From Peromyscus leucopus (Eukaryota > Chordata > Mammalia > Rodentia > Cricetidae), in contig NC_051063.1 of the NCBI RefSeq assembly GCF_004664715.2, forward strand, positions 116,360,829 to 116,424,828: a DNA stretch of 64,000 nucleotides, written 5' to 3'. Positions 45,821 to 57,328 of this stretch are shown in pieces. Every line of letters starts with the position of its first letter. The stretch's first letter is position 1. Below the pieces are notes generated by a model that saw nothing but the letters and a program-made list of their open reading frames with translations, was not told the DNA's origin and did no database searches. The position numbers and the translations under genes are program-made.

Positions 45821-46474
45821 ACTCACTTGTATGAGTACCTGTTTGAAATTTCTGCCCTCATTTCATTTCTGTTGCTCAGACTTCAAGAACCAGAGTCCTG
45901 CTCCTTGATCCTCACCATTTAACTTCACCTTAGTCAGACTACAGTTCATGTGACACCCAGAGACACAAATAATTCACAAAGATTTTCCTGTTAGATGTAT
46001 TGCTTTGAAGTGTGAATCACATTCCTTTTTACCCTCTGTTGAGTCTCCTTTGAGGCCGCCACAGTCAAGTGAGTGATCTTCCCTTGATGGTATGAAGATT
46101 ATTTCAAGAACCCCATTGAAAGTTCTTTGGATGCCTCAGCCGTTTTTATGTGTGCATATAGGAAAGAAGTATTTAACATTTGTTCTTTACAATAACTTTA
46201 CCATCTCAAAGAAGGGTTGTCAAAGGGATTTTCTAAAAATATACCTCACATTCTAAAATTCTAATCTGTTAGTTGTGATGAGCCTAGAGAATCTGTAATT
46301 TAAACCGTGATCCATTTCTTCATATTCTTTGTTTGTGAATAGCACATTGCTGGATCTTTATTCTCATATACATACAATGGTTTTCCAGAGGTTACTGGGT
46401 AACCCCTGCAGATCCAGTGCAGAAATAAATATGAAAATTCATCTGTCTTCCATTAAGACAATTATGAAAGATTT
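45821..46474. other. Unique sequence
   Basis: No feature recognised. Confidence 0.4.
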
Positions 46475-46905
46475 TAAGAAATTGTTCTTTGAGAATTTCA
46501 CACATATATTCAATATAATACATCCACTCCCACACTCCATTTCCCTCCTTCAACACTTCTTGGATCCCAAACAACATAACCCCTTGTTGCCTACATGTCC
46601 TTTTTTAAAGCCCAGTGAGTGCAATTAGTGCTGACCTTATGTGTATGAGTGGAGAGGGGCATCAGCAGACTACCAGTGGTAGTCACATGCCCAAGGAATG
46701 CCACCCTCTCCCCAAAGTAGCTATTAACCACCAATAATTCTTCAGTTATGGGTGGATCCTTGGTATCCCCTCCCCTGTTCATTATGGAATATTGACTGGC
46801 TTGGTCTTGTGCAGGTAACCACAGCTGTTGTGAATTCAAGAGTACAGTAGCCATGCCACTTCCAGAAGCCAACATTTTACAGCACCCTTCCCCATCCATT
46901 TAGGG
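46475..46905 (-). mobile_element. LINE-1 3' UTR fragment
   Basis: Complement of a rodent L1 3' UTR: ttgagaatttcacacatat, catccactcccacactcc, gcccagtgagtgcaattagtg, attgactggcttggtcttg-tgcagg. It is an older subfamily than the L1 at 26-34 kb. Confidence 0.75.
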
Positions 46906-49294
46906 GCAAAGGTAGGATAACAACACTTAGAAAAACACTTTTTGGTACTGTCAGGTACCTTGTTGAACAGCCTTATTTTGTTGAACTATCCAACTATTAT
47001 GTCAATGATGTAATATAAGTATTAGCTTCATCTAATGAGTAGTAAATGGGGGCTGAGAAACAAATGTTAAAGCCAGGATATTAAACTACATGTTACAGCT
47101 TGGATATTCAAATCAAATTACATCCACTTGACTGCAAACACAAATTCTGTGAATTATATTACAATTTAAAATACATTCAGGTGTTAATGATACTTCAGTT
47201 CTAACAGATAGATTATAATTCTCCACTGGTACAGCTTCAGTTAAGAAACTAATCTGTTTATTAGTTAAAATGTATGTGTCAATCAGGTTAGGTAGGTTAT
47301 ACTGTGGTAACAAGCAGTCCTGGCATAGTTGGGACATAAAACAACTAAGATTTCTTTTTTTCTTTTTCTCCAGGTCTATCTTGAGCTACCCTGGGGGTTA
47401 TGTGCTGTGTTGGGGACCCAGTTTAGCAAGGCTTCCATCCTCTGTAGCACTCTAGCTTCTTGCTGCAAGGAAGGAAAAATGCAACAGAAGAGCACGGCCA
47501 TTTCTGTTTCCATGGAAGTAGACAAAGCAAGTGTGATAGCCATATTAGGAGGCTGGCGATGTTCTGCCACGCGCTCAGTTGAAAAAGAAGTGGTCAGCAC
47601 CAAGGTTCAAACTAGAGCTACTAGACTTGAGGAACGGGGACTTGAGTTCAAATGCTGTTAGCTTTTACAAGGTATTAAACTATGCCCAAAGCACCGTGAA
47701 TGCTTATACTAAAGCCAGTCGAATTGGAAATGACCACTTCGTTTACTTTTCTGGCTCACATCCCAATGCTGGCCCAGATTCACATAGTTCTTTTATTGTC
47801 ACGTTTCTGCTTCCAGAGGAAATCTAATAAAACCACCCTATGGCAAGAGCAAAAGGCAGTTAACTCATTAGCGTGAGAATCCGTCCCAGGCTGGGCTCCT
47901 AGTGAAAAGACTCTAAGGTAGATACTTGTTGGTAGAAAGGGCAGCACCTATAAGGGGATGAGGGAAATAAAGAGGAAGAAGGAGAAGAAACTGTGACTTG
48001 TGCTGCAGTGATTACAGAGCTCATCTCCTCGGGAGCACGGATCTGCATGGCTCTCCAGGAGTGTTCTAGATTATATTATAGGAGCTAGTCATAACCCTGG
48101 GTCAGATTTAGTGTGTGAAGAACAATTCCCAGAGAGGGGCCAAGCTGAGAGCTGTAACTAGTCAACAAACTCCTGCTGCTGGGGAAAACAGGAAATACAC
48201 CCCAGGCATGAATGGAGGGGTCTGAGCAATTCCCTAGGGCATTCCCCTAAACAACTCATGCCAATGGAACAAGATGTAAAATCAGAAAGTTTAAGGCCTA
48301 ACTTTTCACCAAATCCTCCTTCATTTTGAACAGTAAGTTAATTGAAGTCTTTAATGTTGAATGTTCTGATACATAAACAGTGGCATTTGGATCAACACAA
48401 ACCATTTGTATGGAAGGTAAATTATTTTCTGTAGTCTCTGTCATCCTCGTCTGAAAATAATTGACTTCCTATGAATCACTAATATATCAGAAGGTTATGT
48501 TTGGTGACAAACACGGTCATGGCAATCACCTCAGAAATAATTTCTGAAAGGCTAGTTCCACCTGACTTGAAATGCATTCCAAATTTTTACACCTTAGATA
48601 GTGTACTGTATCTCCCTGGGGATTTTTAGGGCTATTTCACAGACTCGTGGATGAAAAGGGCACATTATTTTCTGGAGCATGTACATGACTGGGTAATTTC
48701 AGTCATTTGGGGTGGGGAGAGAGACAATTTAGTGAATTTTAAGTTTTAAAAGTGTGTGTGTTTAATGAAGCATTGAACTGACTATTTTCAGTATAAAACT
48801 AAGGACATTTACATAAATTTTATGCTTGCTGTAGATGTTTCAAACCACAAGTTTATTCTGTTGTGCTTTCAAGGAAATTTTAATAAAAATCTTTTAGATT
48901 TATCCCCTAAATTACTATAGCATTCTTATTATGCTGGTCATGATTTCTTTCAATTTTCCTACCTTTAGCATTTTGCAAGCATCCCTTGTAATTATTTCCC
49001 TAGAAAACAGAACAAATGATGCTGGTTTGTGTTTCTGTAGAACATGAAGGGCAGCTTCAGCTTTACAACATGAATTAGTGAACTCATCTGCCAAAGAGAG
49101 CTCACAAATCCTCTGTCTCAATATATCTTGTAAAACAAGGCCATGATAGAAAGTGAGAATGGGATGTGCACTACCATTTTTCAAAAGCCAAAATCTTTTC
49201 ACCTATCTTATCTTATACAATCCAATTTTGAGAAGTATTATTATCCAGATTTTATGAATGGAAAATAAAAAGTAAGAGAAATTGGAAAAATGGT
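46906..49294. other. Unique sequence
   Basis: No gene recognised over about 2.4 kb. The three overlapping frames at 47.27-47.83 kb are under 111 codons and show no family resemblance; this block may be an ancient repeat. Confidence 0.4.
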
Positions 49295-49345
49295 ACCTCT
49301 GGAGGCAGAGCTAGGCGGATCTGTGAGTTTGACGCCATCCTGAAA
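49295..49345 (+). mobile_element. B1 fragment (middle only)
   Basis: About 50 bp: tctggaggcagagctaggcgg, atctgtgagtttgacgcc. Only the central B1 block is present, without head or tail. Confidence 0.6.
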
Positions 49346-49404
49346 AAAAGATTAAAATCAGAAGTTGACATCTTCAGATATTTTTGTCAATAAGTCATTG
49401 AGCA

Positions 49405-49600
49405 GGACTAGGGAGTCGGCTCAGTGGTCAATAGCACTGGATGCTCTTCCAGAGAACTCAGGTTCTAGTCCGAGAACCTGCCTTGTGCCTTCAGCCATTT
49501 GTAACTCTAGTCTCAGGGTGTTCTGATGCCCTCTTCTGGCCTCTGCAGGCATCAGGCAAGCACATGGTACACACACACAAACACACAGACACAGACACAG

Positions 49601-49651
<51 letters not shown>

Positions 49652-49660
49652 GAACACCTG
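49405..49660 (+). mobile_element. B2 SINE with (CA)n
   Basis: Plus-strand B2: gactagggagtcggctcagtgg head, cccctcttctgg-type body and a tail expanded into (CA)n at 49605-49648. The CA-rich tract creates the low-complexity frames on both strands. Confidence 0.85.
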
Positions 49661-49825
49661 TATGCATAAAAAAGGGAAAACATTTTTCTGAAAAGGAGTC
49701 CCTTCTTTTGACATATAGAGAGATTCTGTAGTATTTAAAGGTGTTTCGGATTCAGAATCAGACAGATGCTCACGCTCATTCACTTAAAGACAACTGAAAT
49801 AGATTTAATGTTTTTAATCATTTTC

Positions 49826-50024
49826 CCAAGATTTATTTATTCTTGTTATTTATGCATCTGGCATTTTGCTCATGTGTGTGTGTATGCATTACATATTTGT
49901 GGTGGATCTGTCGGGACTGCAGTTACAGATAGCTGTGTGCTGCCTTGTGGGTTCTGGGAATCAAACTCAGGTCCATTGGAAAACTGGTAAGTGCTCTTAA
50001 CCGTTGAGCATTCTCGCCATCCCC
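49826..50024 (-). mobile_element. B2 SINE
   Basis: Minus strand: ccaagatttatttattcttg tail end to gctcttaaccgttgagcattc head complement. It lies opposite in orientation to the B2 at 49405, about 165 bp away. Confidence 0.85.
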
Positions 50025-50439
50025 AGGATTTAATATTTTTGAACCTTCCACATTTTATCCGGAAAATGCCAAGTATTACTTATCATCTACCAGTCATACT
50101 TCTGCCTGTCTAGCTATTTATCCGTTATCTATAAAATAAATTTCTATGAGCTTCTGATAATAAATTATATAGCATTTGAATGAAATGATTGTGCCATTGC
50201 CCCATTTCCTTAGTAAGGAACCTGGTGACACCTTGGCAATCGCTCAGGAACTCTGGGAAGGAAAGTGAAATGCTTGAATTTGGTTGGAATATATTTTTGT
50301 AACTCAGCCTCTTCCTCGCATGTCTGTTTCTCTCAGACAAGAAGAATAACAAAATCTCCTTTGCTTTTTCCAAAGAAGGCCTAGGAATATTCCAAATATG
50401 ATCTCTCTTCATCTCCTTCTATTTTGCATGGGGTATTTT
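50025..50439. other. Unique sequence
   Basis: No feature recognised. The 95-codon minus frame at 50125-50412 has no family resemblance. Confidence 0.4.
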
Positions 50440-50830
50440 CCTCACCACTTGGGCTACTTTTAATTAAAGCTGATAATTCTGGGGTGCCTTCCACATGCTC
50501 CCTGATGGCTGTGATATAAATGGACATAATAAACAGACCATCTAATATTGATAGAGTCTACAGCTGCATCTGCTAATTAGGACCAATAAAGGCTTGGAGG
50601 GCAAGAGTTCCCATGTGACATTTGTTTAATTAAAGCCTTTGTCTGCTCTATTCAGAAGGATAAAAAAATATTTCACTTTAAATGTGCTGAAAACAAACAT
50701 AGGTTTTAGAATGCTGAATAGTCTCCTCTGGGCTCCCAGAAGGAAAGTTTTAGGGAAAAATACATATTTTTCTTGATAATATCAATGATGTAATTGTTGT
50801 TGCCCCCTTTTAACCAAACTTGATGATTTA
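50440..50830. promoter_or_regulatory. Candidate conserved non-coding (enhancer-like) block
   Basis: Repeat-free, balanced-composition sequence dense in homeodomain- and POU/SOX-type words: tttaattaaagc (twice, near 50460 and 50625), gctaattagg (near 50572), ataataaacagacc, ggaccaataaagg and aatatcaatgatg. It lacks the decay, CpG loss and A-tails seen elsewhere. This is a judgement by texture only; no alignment was possible. Confidence 0.25.
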
Positions 50831-51949
50831 CTCTATTTGCAAATCCAATATATGCATATGTGCTTGTCTAGCTAACAAGCTTTAAGGGAGGAATAGGTTC
50901 AGAGGTGAGCCAGCAGGGATTGGAGCAAGGGGCACAGGGCAGCCCAGCAATGGAGTAGGGTGCTGACAGATAACAGCGGGGAGCAACATTGTGAATGGCC
51001 CAATGGAAAGTCTTGAGACAGAGTCTGTGTTCATTATCTTGACAGTGAAGTTTTCATGAACTTGGCTTGGTTAAACCTTATCGAATTTCATGCCTCATAT
51101 ATATGCAATTAGTTGAATCAAAATTATGCATCAATTTTTTAAGTAAGAAAAATCAAAGCATCGCCATCATAGAGATCCTAAAACTTCAAATGAACATAAT
51201 TAATCTAAATAAATTCTCAATTTCCAATGTGAAATATTAAAATTTGAACCCCCAGATATTGAAATAGATGGGGTACTTGATTATGTAATTATGAAAAGAC
51301 TAACAGTGTAAAAATAAATGAGAAAACATTTAGTACAAATTTATTCTTTTTAATCACATGTACTTTGTACATGTATACATTATATATATTGTACACATGG
51401 AAAGTATAATAACAAAGCAAGAGAGGAAGTAAAATGAGAGGCATGAAATGAAACAGAAGGGTTGTTTTGAATCACTAACAACCGTATATGAAGCCAGTAA
51501 ACAGCTATAGAATGTGATTTTTCATGATGAAGTCTAGACCAACTCTTTTCTGACTATGAGACCCAGAAGCAAAAGCAGATGATGAGGACTCACAGGTGAG
51601 GAGTGTGGGAATGTGAATTTGGTAGGCAGTGTTAACATAGCTCATAATTGTGATGTTAATTACCCCTGTCAGTACCCAAACAGCCTGAATTCCCTAAATA
51701 CCCCAAATATGTCCTAGCATAACTATGATTCTATCTGAGACCTTGTCAATCTTGTATATCCATGTCAGCATTTATCTCATGGGCAACATGGAGCCTGTCT
51801 ACAATGAACTGTCTATGAAGCAACACATTCAGGAAGATGGAAAAAAATTATATTTAGAAGTGGAGACTGTAAATCTATGTCACAAACATTCAGTATTATG
51901 GGTGATGTCCTTTCAGTAGCAATTTCTAGATACATAGTTATAAAGTGAC
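50831..51949. other. Unique AT-rich sequence
   Basis: No feature recognised. Confidence 0.4.
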
Positions 51950-52338
51950 TGTCTTTGTTAGGGTTACTATTGCTGGGATGAAACACCATGACCAAAAGCC
52001 ACTTAGAGAAGAAAAGGTTTATTTCCCTTACACTTTCATATCACAGTTCATCATTCAAAGCTGTTAGGGCAGAAGCTCAAACTGGGAAGAAACCTGAAGA
52101 CAGGAGCTGATGCAGAAGCCATGAAGGAGTGCTGCTTTCTTATAGAACCCAGGACCACCAGCCCAGGGGTGTCCCCAACCCACATGGATTGTACCCTCCC
52201 ATCAGTAACTGATTAAGAAAAATACCTGTTAGGCTTATCTACCTATATCTAGATCTTATGGAGACATTTCCCAGTTGAAGTTCTCTCTTCTCAGATGACT
52301 CTAGCCTCTTTCAAATGGACATAAAACTAGCCAGGACA
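51950..52338 (-). mobile_element. MaLR solo LTR, perfect 5-bp TSD
   Basis: 389 bp. On the minus strand it begins TGTCCTGGCTAGTTTTATG and ends in AACAAAGACA. The flanks 51945-51949 and 52339-52343 are both GTGAC. The 5-bp duplication, size and layout (AATAAA-like signal near the 3' end) fit an ERVL-MaLR LTR of rodents. Confidence 0.9.
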
Positions 52339-52343
52339 GTGAC

Positions 52344-52700
52344 CAAATATCTACTGAATTTAGGTAAGGATGGAGAGGATCCCTTGAGATTCAGAATAGG
52401 TCACCTTTATAATCTTTTATACACAGATCAGTCTCTGCCACTTATCCTTCCAATGTACCTAGTTCTTTTGTTCAGGAACCCTGTAGCATATCCTCCCTGA
52501 AGGAGATGCAGACTTTAGTTCTCTGTACTCTTCTTGAAAGCTACCAGCAGTAGAGCACAAGTGAGGTCTTTTTAACTTGAAAAGAAAAGGTATCTTTAGC
52601 CAAAAGAGGCTTTCATTATTAAGGATTTGGGGAAAATTCAAAGAAATTTTAGTCTTGCTGCCAACATATTGGGGCCAAGGGCTAGACCTTTTCTCCAATC
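52344..52700. other. Unique sequence
   Basis: No feature recognised. Confidence 0.4.
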
Positions 52701-52900
52701 TCCCTTCCTTCCTTCCTTCCTTCCTTCCTTCCTTCCTTCCTTCCTTCCTTCCTTCCTTCCTTCCTCCCTCCCTCCCTCCCTTCCTTCCTTCCTTCCTTCC
52801 TTTCTTCCCATTCCTCCTTCCCTCCCTCCCTTCCTTTCTTTCTTCCTTTCTCCCTGTTATCCATCCATCTATCTGTCCACCTGTCTGTCTGTCTTCCTTT
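52701..52900. repeat. (TTCC)n tetranucleotide tract with variants
   Basis: TTCC units with a TCCC-unit block at 52764-52780 and further mixed units to 52856, then (ATCC)/(TGTC) units to about 52895. The open frames crossing it (Phe-Leu-Pro-Ser repeats on one strand, Lys-Glu-Gly-Arg repeats on the other) are artefacts of the tetranucleotide. Confidence 0.95.
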
Positions 52901-52906
52901 CTAGAT

Positions 52907-53075
52907 CAGCAATTCTCAACTTGTGGGTTGCAGCTTCAAAAAGATTTTCAGGAAAATACAGATATTTACATTACCATTCATAACAATAGCAATGAAAATA
53001 ATTTTACGGTTGGGGTCACCACAACATCAAGAACTATATTAAAGGACTGCAGCATAGGAAGGTTGAAAACTGCTG
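52907..53075 (+). mobile_element. hAT-Charlie MITE (URR1-like)
   Basis: 169-bp element with imperfect terminal inverted repeats: CAGCAATTCTCAACTTG at the left, and AAGGTTGAAAACTGCTG at the right, whose complement is CAGCAGTTTTCAACC. Flanks ttctagat and gtctagac match at 6 of 8, fitting the 8-bp duplication of hAT transposases. Internal words (cagatatttacattaccatt, ggttggggtcaccacaaca) fit the common rodent hAT MITE. Confidence 0.8.
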
Positions 53076-53083
53076 GTCTAGAC

Positions 53084-54075
53084 TGTTGCTCTATATCTAA
53101 ATTACTCTGGGCCACATTAAAGGACAACTTTCTTTACACAGTTGGGGAGAAGCACAAGATAGAGAATTGGGTGGTGATAGTTGTAAGATGATGTACCCTC
53201 TGTGCCCCAAAACTGGCATGACAGCACCGTAGGCTTTATGTGTAAATCAGACAAGTCATCTTTGAAGAAATCCAACAGAATTTCAGGCATATTAATTTAA
53301 AAGTCAAATAAAGGCCCCACTGCAGACGACCCTGCCTATTGTATCAATATTACATTAGTTAGCATTAAATACTGTGACTGGAAACTTTTTGAATGGCTTT
53401 GGATAAACTGCCTTCTTAAATAATCTCAATAGCTTCATGATATTGTTTGTTATCCTCATGTTCCAGGCCAATAAACTAAAATGCAACAGGCTTAGGGTAC
53501 ATTACTACTTGTAGGTCTGACTGTTACACTGGCTTCTCAGGTTGGATTTCAATTTAATGGTAGTAGTAATCTCTTAAAGGTTTAAATACATGTAGCTTAG
53601 AAATAATTTTAGATGAGTTAGAGTTTTATAAAGGTCATTCAGATGATAAAATAGAGAATATTTCATGGCACCAAGCTTAGCTCATACTATTGCTAGAGAA
53701 ATTAATAAGAATAACCATGGCCAACCAATTTGAAATGTGTATTGCTTAAAGAAATCCAGAGATTACAGCAGCCCTGAAACCATTTGATCATTTAGAAGTT
53801 CACTATTACCCTACATGAAACTGCAGTCCTTTCTCTTTCATTCACATGAGACAAAATCTGGCAGGACTAGACTTGTGATCTTTACTGACAGCATACCAAG
53901 CCTTGGGAGGAAACACCCTGAGGCTCACGCAAACTGGGAGGGATAAATGAGGCCTGAGATTAGATGTGTCATTCAAAGGACTCAGCCGTGAGCTGCAGAT
54001 ACCACATACATGATTGCAACTAGGAGGAAGCTCAATCAACTCAAAATCTGTCATCTCAATCCAGATTCTCTGTGG
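53084..54075. other. Unique sequence
   Basis: No gene or named repeat recognised. Confidence 0.4.
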
Positions 54076-54290
54076 ACTGGAGGGATGCCTCAGTAGTTAA
54101 GAACACCTGCTGCTCTTCCACAAGAACCGGATCCAATTCCCAGCACCCACATAACAGCTCACAACCATCTGCAACTCCAGTCCCAAGAGATCTGAGGCCC
54201 TCTTCTGGCCTTGCATGAATTCGGGTGAAAAAAAAAAAAAAAAAAAAACCTATACACAGGATAAAAATAAATAAAAGTTTAAAAGAAAAA
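54076..54290 (+). mobile_element. B2 SINE
   Basis: Plus strand: actggagggatgcctcagtag head, aaccggatccaattcccagc and ctcttctggccttgcatg, with a poly(A) of about 20 at 54230-54248 and an AATAAATAAA tail. Confidence 0.85.
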
Positions 54291-55228
54291 ATAATTATAA
54301 TCCAAGTTTTCATGTGTGGGTTATTGAAAAAATGTCAAATGTTTGATAACAATTAACTTCTATACCTCGTCTCTCTCTGGTTTTTACTCACTACATACAC
54401 ATATGCACAAGATATGGCTCTCATACATGCACATACATATGTGTATATTTCAGTGATTAGAACTTTGATATATTGTATTTTTAAGCGAATCAGTCCCATG
54501 ATAACTTTTGTGCCCTTGGATGTATCTCAGAGTTCCCCTCAGGTCCTTGTAATTACATTTTATGTTCTAGATACCTCCAAGGTCTGCTCAGCTCTGCCTC
54601 TGTAAGAGGTATATTCAAGCCAAGAAAAGAGTAGACTATTTTTCATAATCCAAGTTGGCTTTATGACACTTTACTATATCTTTGCTTCTATAAGACATGA
54701 AGAGGTTATTATTCTGATCATAAGGGAAAAAAAGAGTCCATCTTTTCCTCTTGATAACCAGACTATTTTTCAGAGGCAAAAATGCTATTAGCCTAGATAG
54801 ACTAATGTAGCCTTGTTACCTCCTTAATTGTACTTCCAGGTGTTATTAGTGCAGCATCACTCCATTATATAACCTCCAAATGACCTCTAAAGGTATTCTC
54901 TCCTTCATACTTAAGAATACCAGAGCCCACTGTGATATAAGGTTTACATAGAAATTATTCCTCACAGATTCTCTACCAAGACCCAGAAGTAAAACATAAT
55001 CAAAGGAGGTGCATAAAGCAAGAATCTGTGGGCAAAGAGATTTATTATTCATCACAAGAGAACTAAGGAGATTCCAGCATATCTGTTCTTCATTGGATTT
55101 TTGTAGTCATTTTCAAAACAGGCCATCTGAGAGTGTCAGGATTCGGACAAAGTCCTGCAGAAGGCCTGTAGAAGGGCTATGTCTTCTTTACCCTTGTTCA
55201 CAATACTCCATAATCTTTCTTTTTCATC
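54291..55228. other. Unique sequence
   Basis: No feature recognised. Confidence 0.4.
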
Positions 55229-55327
55229 TTGGTGAGATGGCTCAAGAGCCAAAGGTCCATTTGTAGTGCATAACTGGAGGCATGGGTTTGATCCTTGGAA
55301 CCCATGTCAAGCTGGAAGGAAAGAACC
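55229..55327 (+). mobile_element. B3 SINE, left half (split)
   Basis: Plus-strand B3 (B2-family) head and body: ttggtgagatggctcaagag, gtttgatccttggaaccc-atg, gctggaaggaaagaacc. The rest resumes after the LTR, at 55871. Confidence 0.8.
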
Positions 55328-55870
55328 TGATAGACCCCAGACCCAGGGTACTACCTTCTCGAGGGGGCACCCCAAGAACCCAGACTCTGATCCAGTTGAT
55401 GCAACAGCAAGAGGTGTTTATTAATGTGGCTGTACAGTCGGGCAAACTCGGCTCCAGAGAGCAAGAGTTGCATCGTACTGTTGTCACATAGGTACTTTTA
55501 AAGGAAAAACCCACAAAAGCCTTAAGATTACAATTCCCATATAATTTCGTTTCACAAGAGCATGATCTGATCACAGAGTGGGTACAGTCACGTCTACATG
55601 TACATTCTTCCTGAAACCTCAAGGGGGTATCAGGGCGGGAATGGAGTTTACACAAAGGTCACAGTGGTCCTTCCTGGAACACTTGCAACTATCCTAGTCA
55701 CAGTTGAGCACATCTCTTAACAGAAATCTTTTTACATTGTTACATTGTGGCAGGGGTGGTTGAATAATGATTGAGTCAGCTTGCTCTTGGAACTAGATTT
55801 TTAGTTTCTCATTTCCTGGGGCTTGGGGGAGTAAGCCTGAAGGGTTAGGGTCTTTCAAACCTACTCCACA
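55328..55870 (-). mobile_element. ERV1-like solo LTR inside a B3
   Basis: About 540 bp. On the minus strand it starts TGTGGAGTAGGTTTGAAAG. It has an AATAAA signal (complement of 55417-55422) followed by a short R/U5-like end (ttggggtgccccctcgag). The shape is that of a gammaretrovirus-like (class I) LTR. I could not find a clean 4-bp duplication, so the exact left edge is uncertain. Confidence 0.65.
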
Positions 55871-55955
55871 GTTATCCTCTGACCTCCACACAGATGCCTC
55901 CCCACACTCACAAACACAAGTATACACAATAATAATAAATAGAAACATAATTCAT
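55871..55955 (+). mobile_element. B3 SINE, right half
   Basis: Continues the B3 from 55327: gttatcctctgacctccaca, cactcacaaacacaagtatac and an AATAATAAATAG tail. Joining the halves restores the expected order of B3 blocks. Confidence 0.8.
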
Positions 55956-56721
55956 TTCCTCTTCATTTATATGTGCTAGCATGATAGCGTGACCTCTTGA
56001 GAAATCTATTTCACCACTTCACTCAATAACTAAGTTTAACTTCAGATGAAATGAAACTATAATTAAAAGGATATAATTGATAAATGGAGCTATTTGTATT
56101 AGTTTACTAAAAATATTATTGAGCACCAATTACACACTGGAAACTGTGTTAGGTGTGAAAACATATTATCCAAGTTCTACTTTTTGTAAAATACAGAATG
56201 CCAAAAGAGAATGTTGCTACCTCTCTAATAAAGAAGTTGAGTTGGAGAATAAACACATTCACAGACTTTGAGTGAAGAAAATACAAACTGAGTATCAATC
56301 CTCTGTGATAAGAGACAGGAGTCCCCTGTGGCAGCTCAGTGGGAAAGGGAGGAAGATATTACACATGAGGTTAGCTTTTAAAAGGTGAAGCACAAACATT
56401 GCCCCATCCACTCCTAACTTTTTGTCTTAACTTTCCTTGCCATCTCTTGAGAAAGACTGAGGACAGAAAAGAGAAAGCAAAATGACTCAAGTGTGTAGGG
56501 TTTCCTCTACAGGATGGTGAGTGTAAGATAACGGAGTTAAGTCTTGCCTGCACAAGGAGTCCTGAAAAAGGCATTCTATCACTGGAGGATGAGTAGAAAT
56601 CATTTCTCATGAGTGACACGTGCACAGGACTTCTCTGAGTACATAGAACTGCACAAATACCCTCCAGCACTCCAAGTCTCCATTCAGCTGCTGTTGGGAT
56701 AGATTTAAAATTCACTTAAGT
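55956..56721. other. Unique sequence
   Basis: No feature recognised. The 114-codon minus frame at 56371-56715 has no family resemblance. Confidence 0.4.
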
Positions 56722-56791
56722 AGGGCTGAGGATGTTGCTTGGTAGTAGTGTGCTCACACAGGATCTATGAGGTCCTTGGCATGCACATGCC

Positions 56792-56844
<53 letters not shown>
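56722..56844 (+). mobile_element. ID SINE with (CA)n
   Basis: A tRNA-Ala/BC1-like ID head (agggctgaggatgttgcttgg, ggtccttggcatgcac) is followed by a (CA)n tract at 56794-56844. Confidence 0.7.
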
Positions 56845-56846
<2 letters not shown>

Positions 56847-57160
56847 TCCCTACTAGCAAAAGAAGCCAAATAAGACTTGTGATGCAGAAGCTTGCCCCAC
56901 CTGATGGCATCTTGCTGTCTATGAATATTGGAAAGACTTTCTGCTTTTGACATGGCTAATCACTGAACTCAGCATTTCAGACCTTGTTTCTATTCAGTCC
57001 CTTATTTTCCAGTTTTCACTGAAAAGAATCAATGTATTTTTCTAACCATTTATTATTGACTTAGTGTTATGAAACAATATTAAGTTTACCAAGTTCCTTA
57101 AGGTTGACAATCTCATTAAGAAAGCATGACACAAATAGGATAACTGTCAAAGATCAAGTA
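56845..57160. other. Unique sequence
   Basis: No feature recognised. Confidence 0.4.
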
Positions 57161-57328
57161 TTTTTTTTTTTTTTTTTTTGGTTTTCTGAGACAGGGTTTC
57201 TCTGTGTAGCTTTGCACCTTTCCTGCAACTCACTTGGTAGCCCAGGCTGGCCTCGAACTCACAGAGATCTGCCTGGCTCTGCCTCCCAAGTGCTGGGATT
57301 AAAGGCGTGCGCCACCATCGCCCAGCCT
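57161..57328 (-). mobile_element. B1 SINE, cricetid type
   Basis: Minus strand: a poly(T) of about 18, ggttttctgagacagggtttc, gtagctttgcacctttcctg and gccaccatcgcccagcc. Little diverged. Confidence 0.95.

Noticed and set aside
47270..47827. Three overlapping plus-strand ORFs, considered as an exon
   Set aside because: Frames are short, in different registers and lack family resemblance; the block may be an ancient repeat.
49561..49650. CRISPR-like regular repeats
   Set aside because: The regularity is dinucleotide CA repeat; there are no spacers or direct repeats of CRISPR size, and the DNA is mammalian.
49421..49783. 120-codon minus-strand ORF with long Cys-Val repeats
   Set aside because: Translation of a (CA)n tract within a B2 SINE. 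The same explanation holds for the Cys-Val, Thr-His and Leu-Ser repeat frames at 32.2, 56.8, 59.6, 60.7 and 61.8 kb.
52577..53191. 204-codon plus-strand ORF, the longest in the window
   Set aside because: Its central part is Phe-Leu-Pro-Ser repeats from (TTCC)n and its end lies in a hAT MITE. The length comes from a stop-free tetranucleotide, not from a gene.
55242..55655. 137-codon minus-strand ORF with Cys-rich stretch
   Set aside because: Lies across the junction of a B3 SINE and an ERV1-like LTR. It contains no retroviral protein motif, and LTRs do not normally encode proteins.
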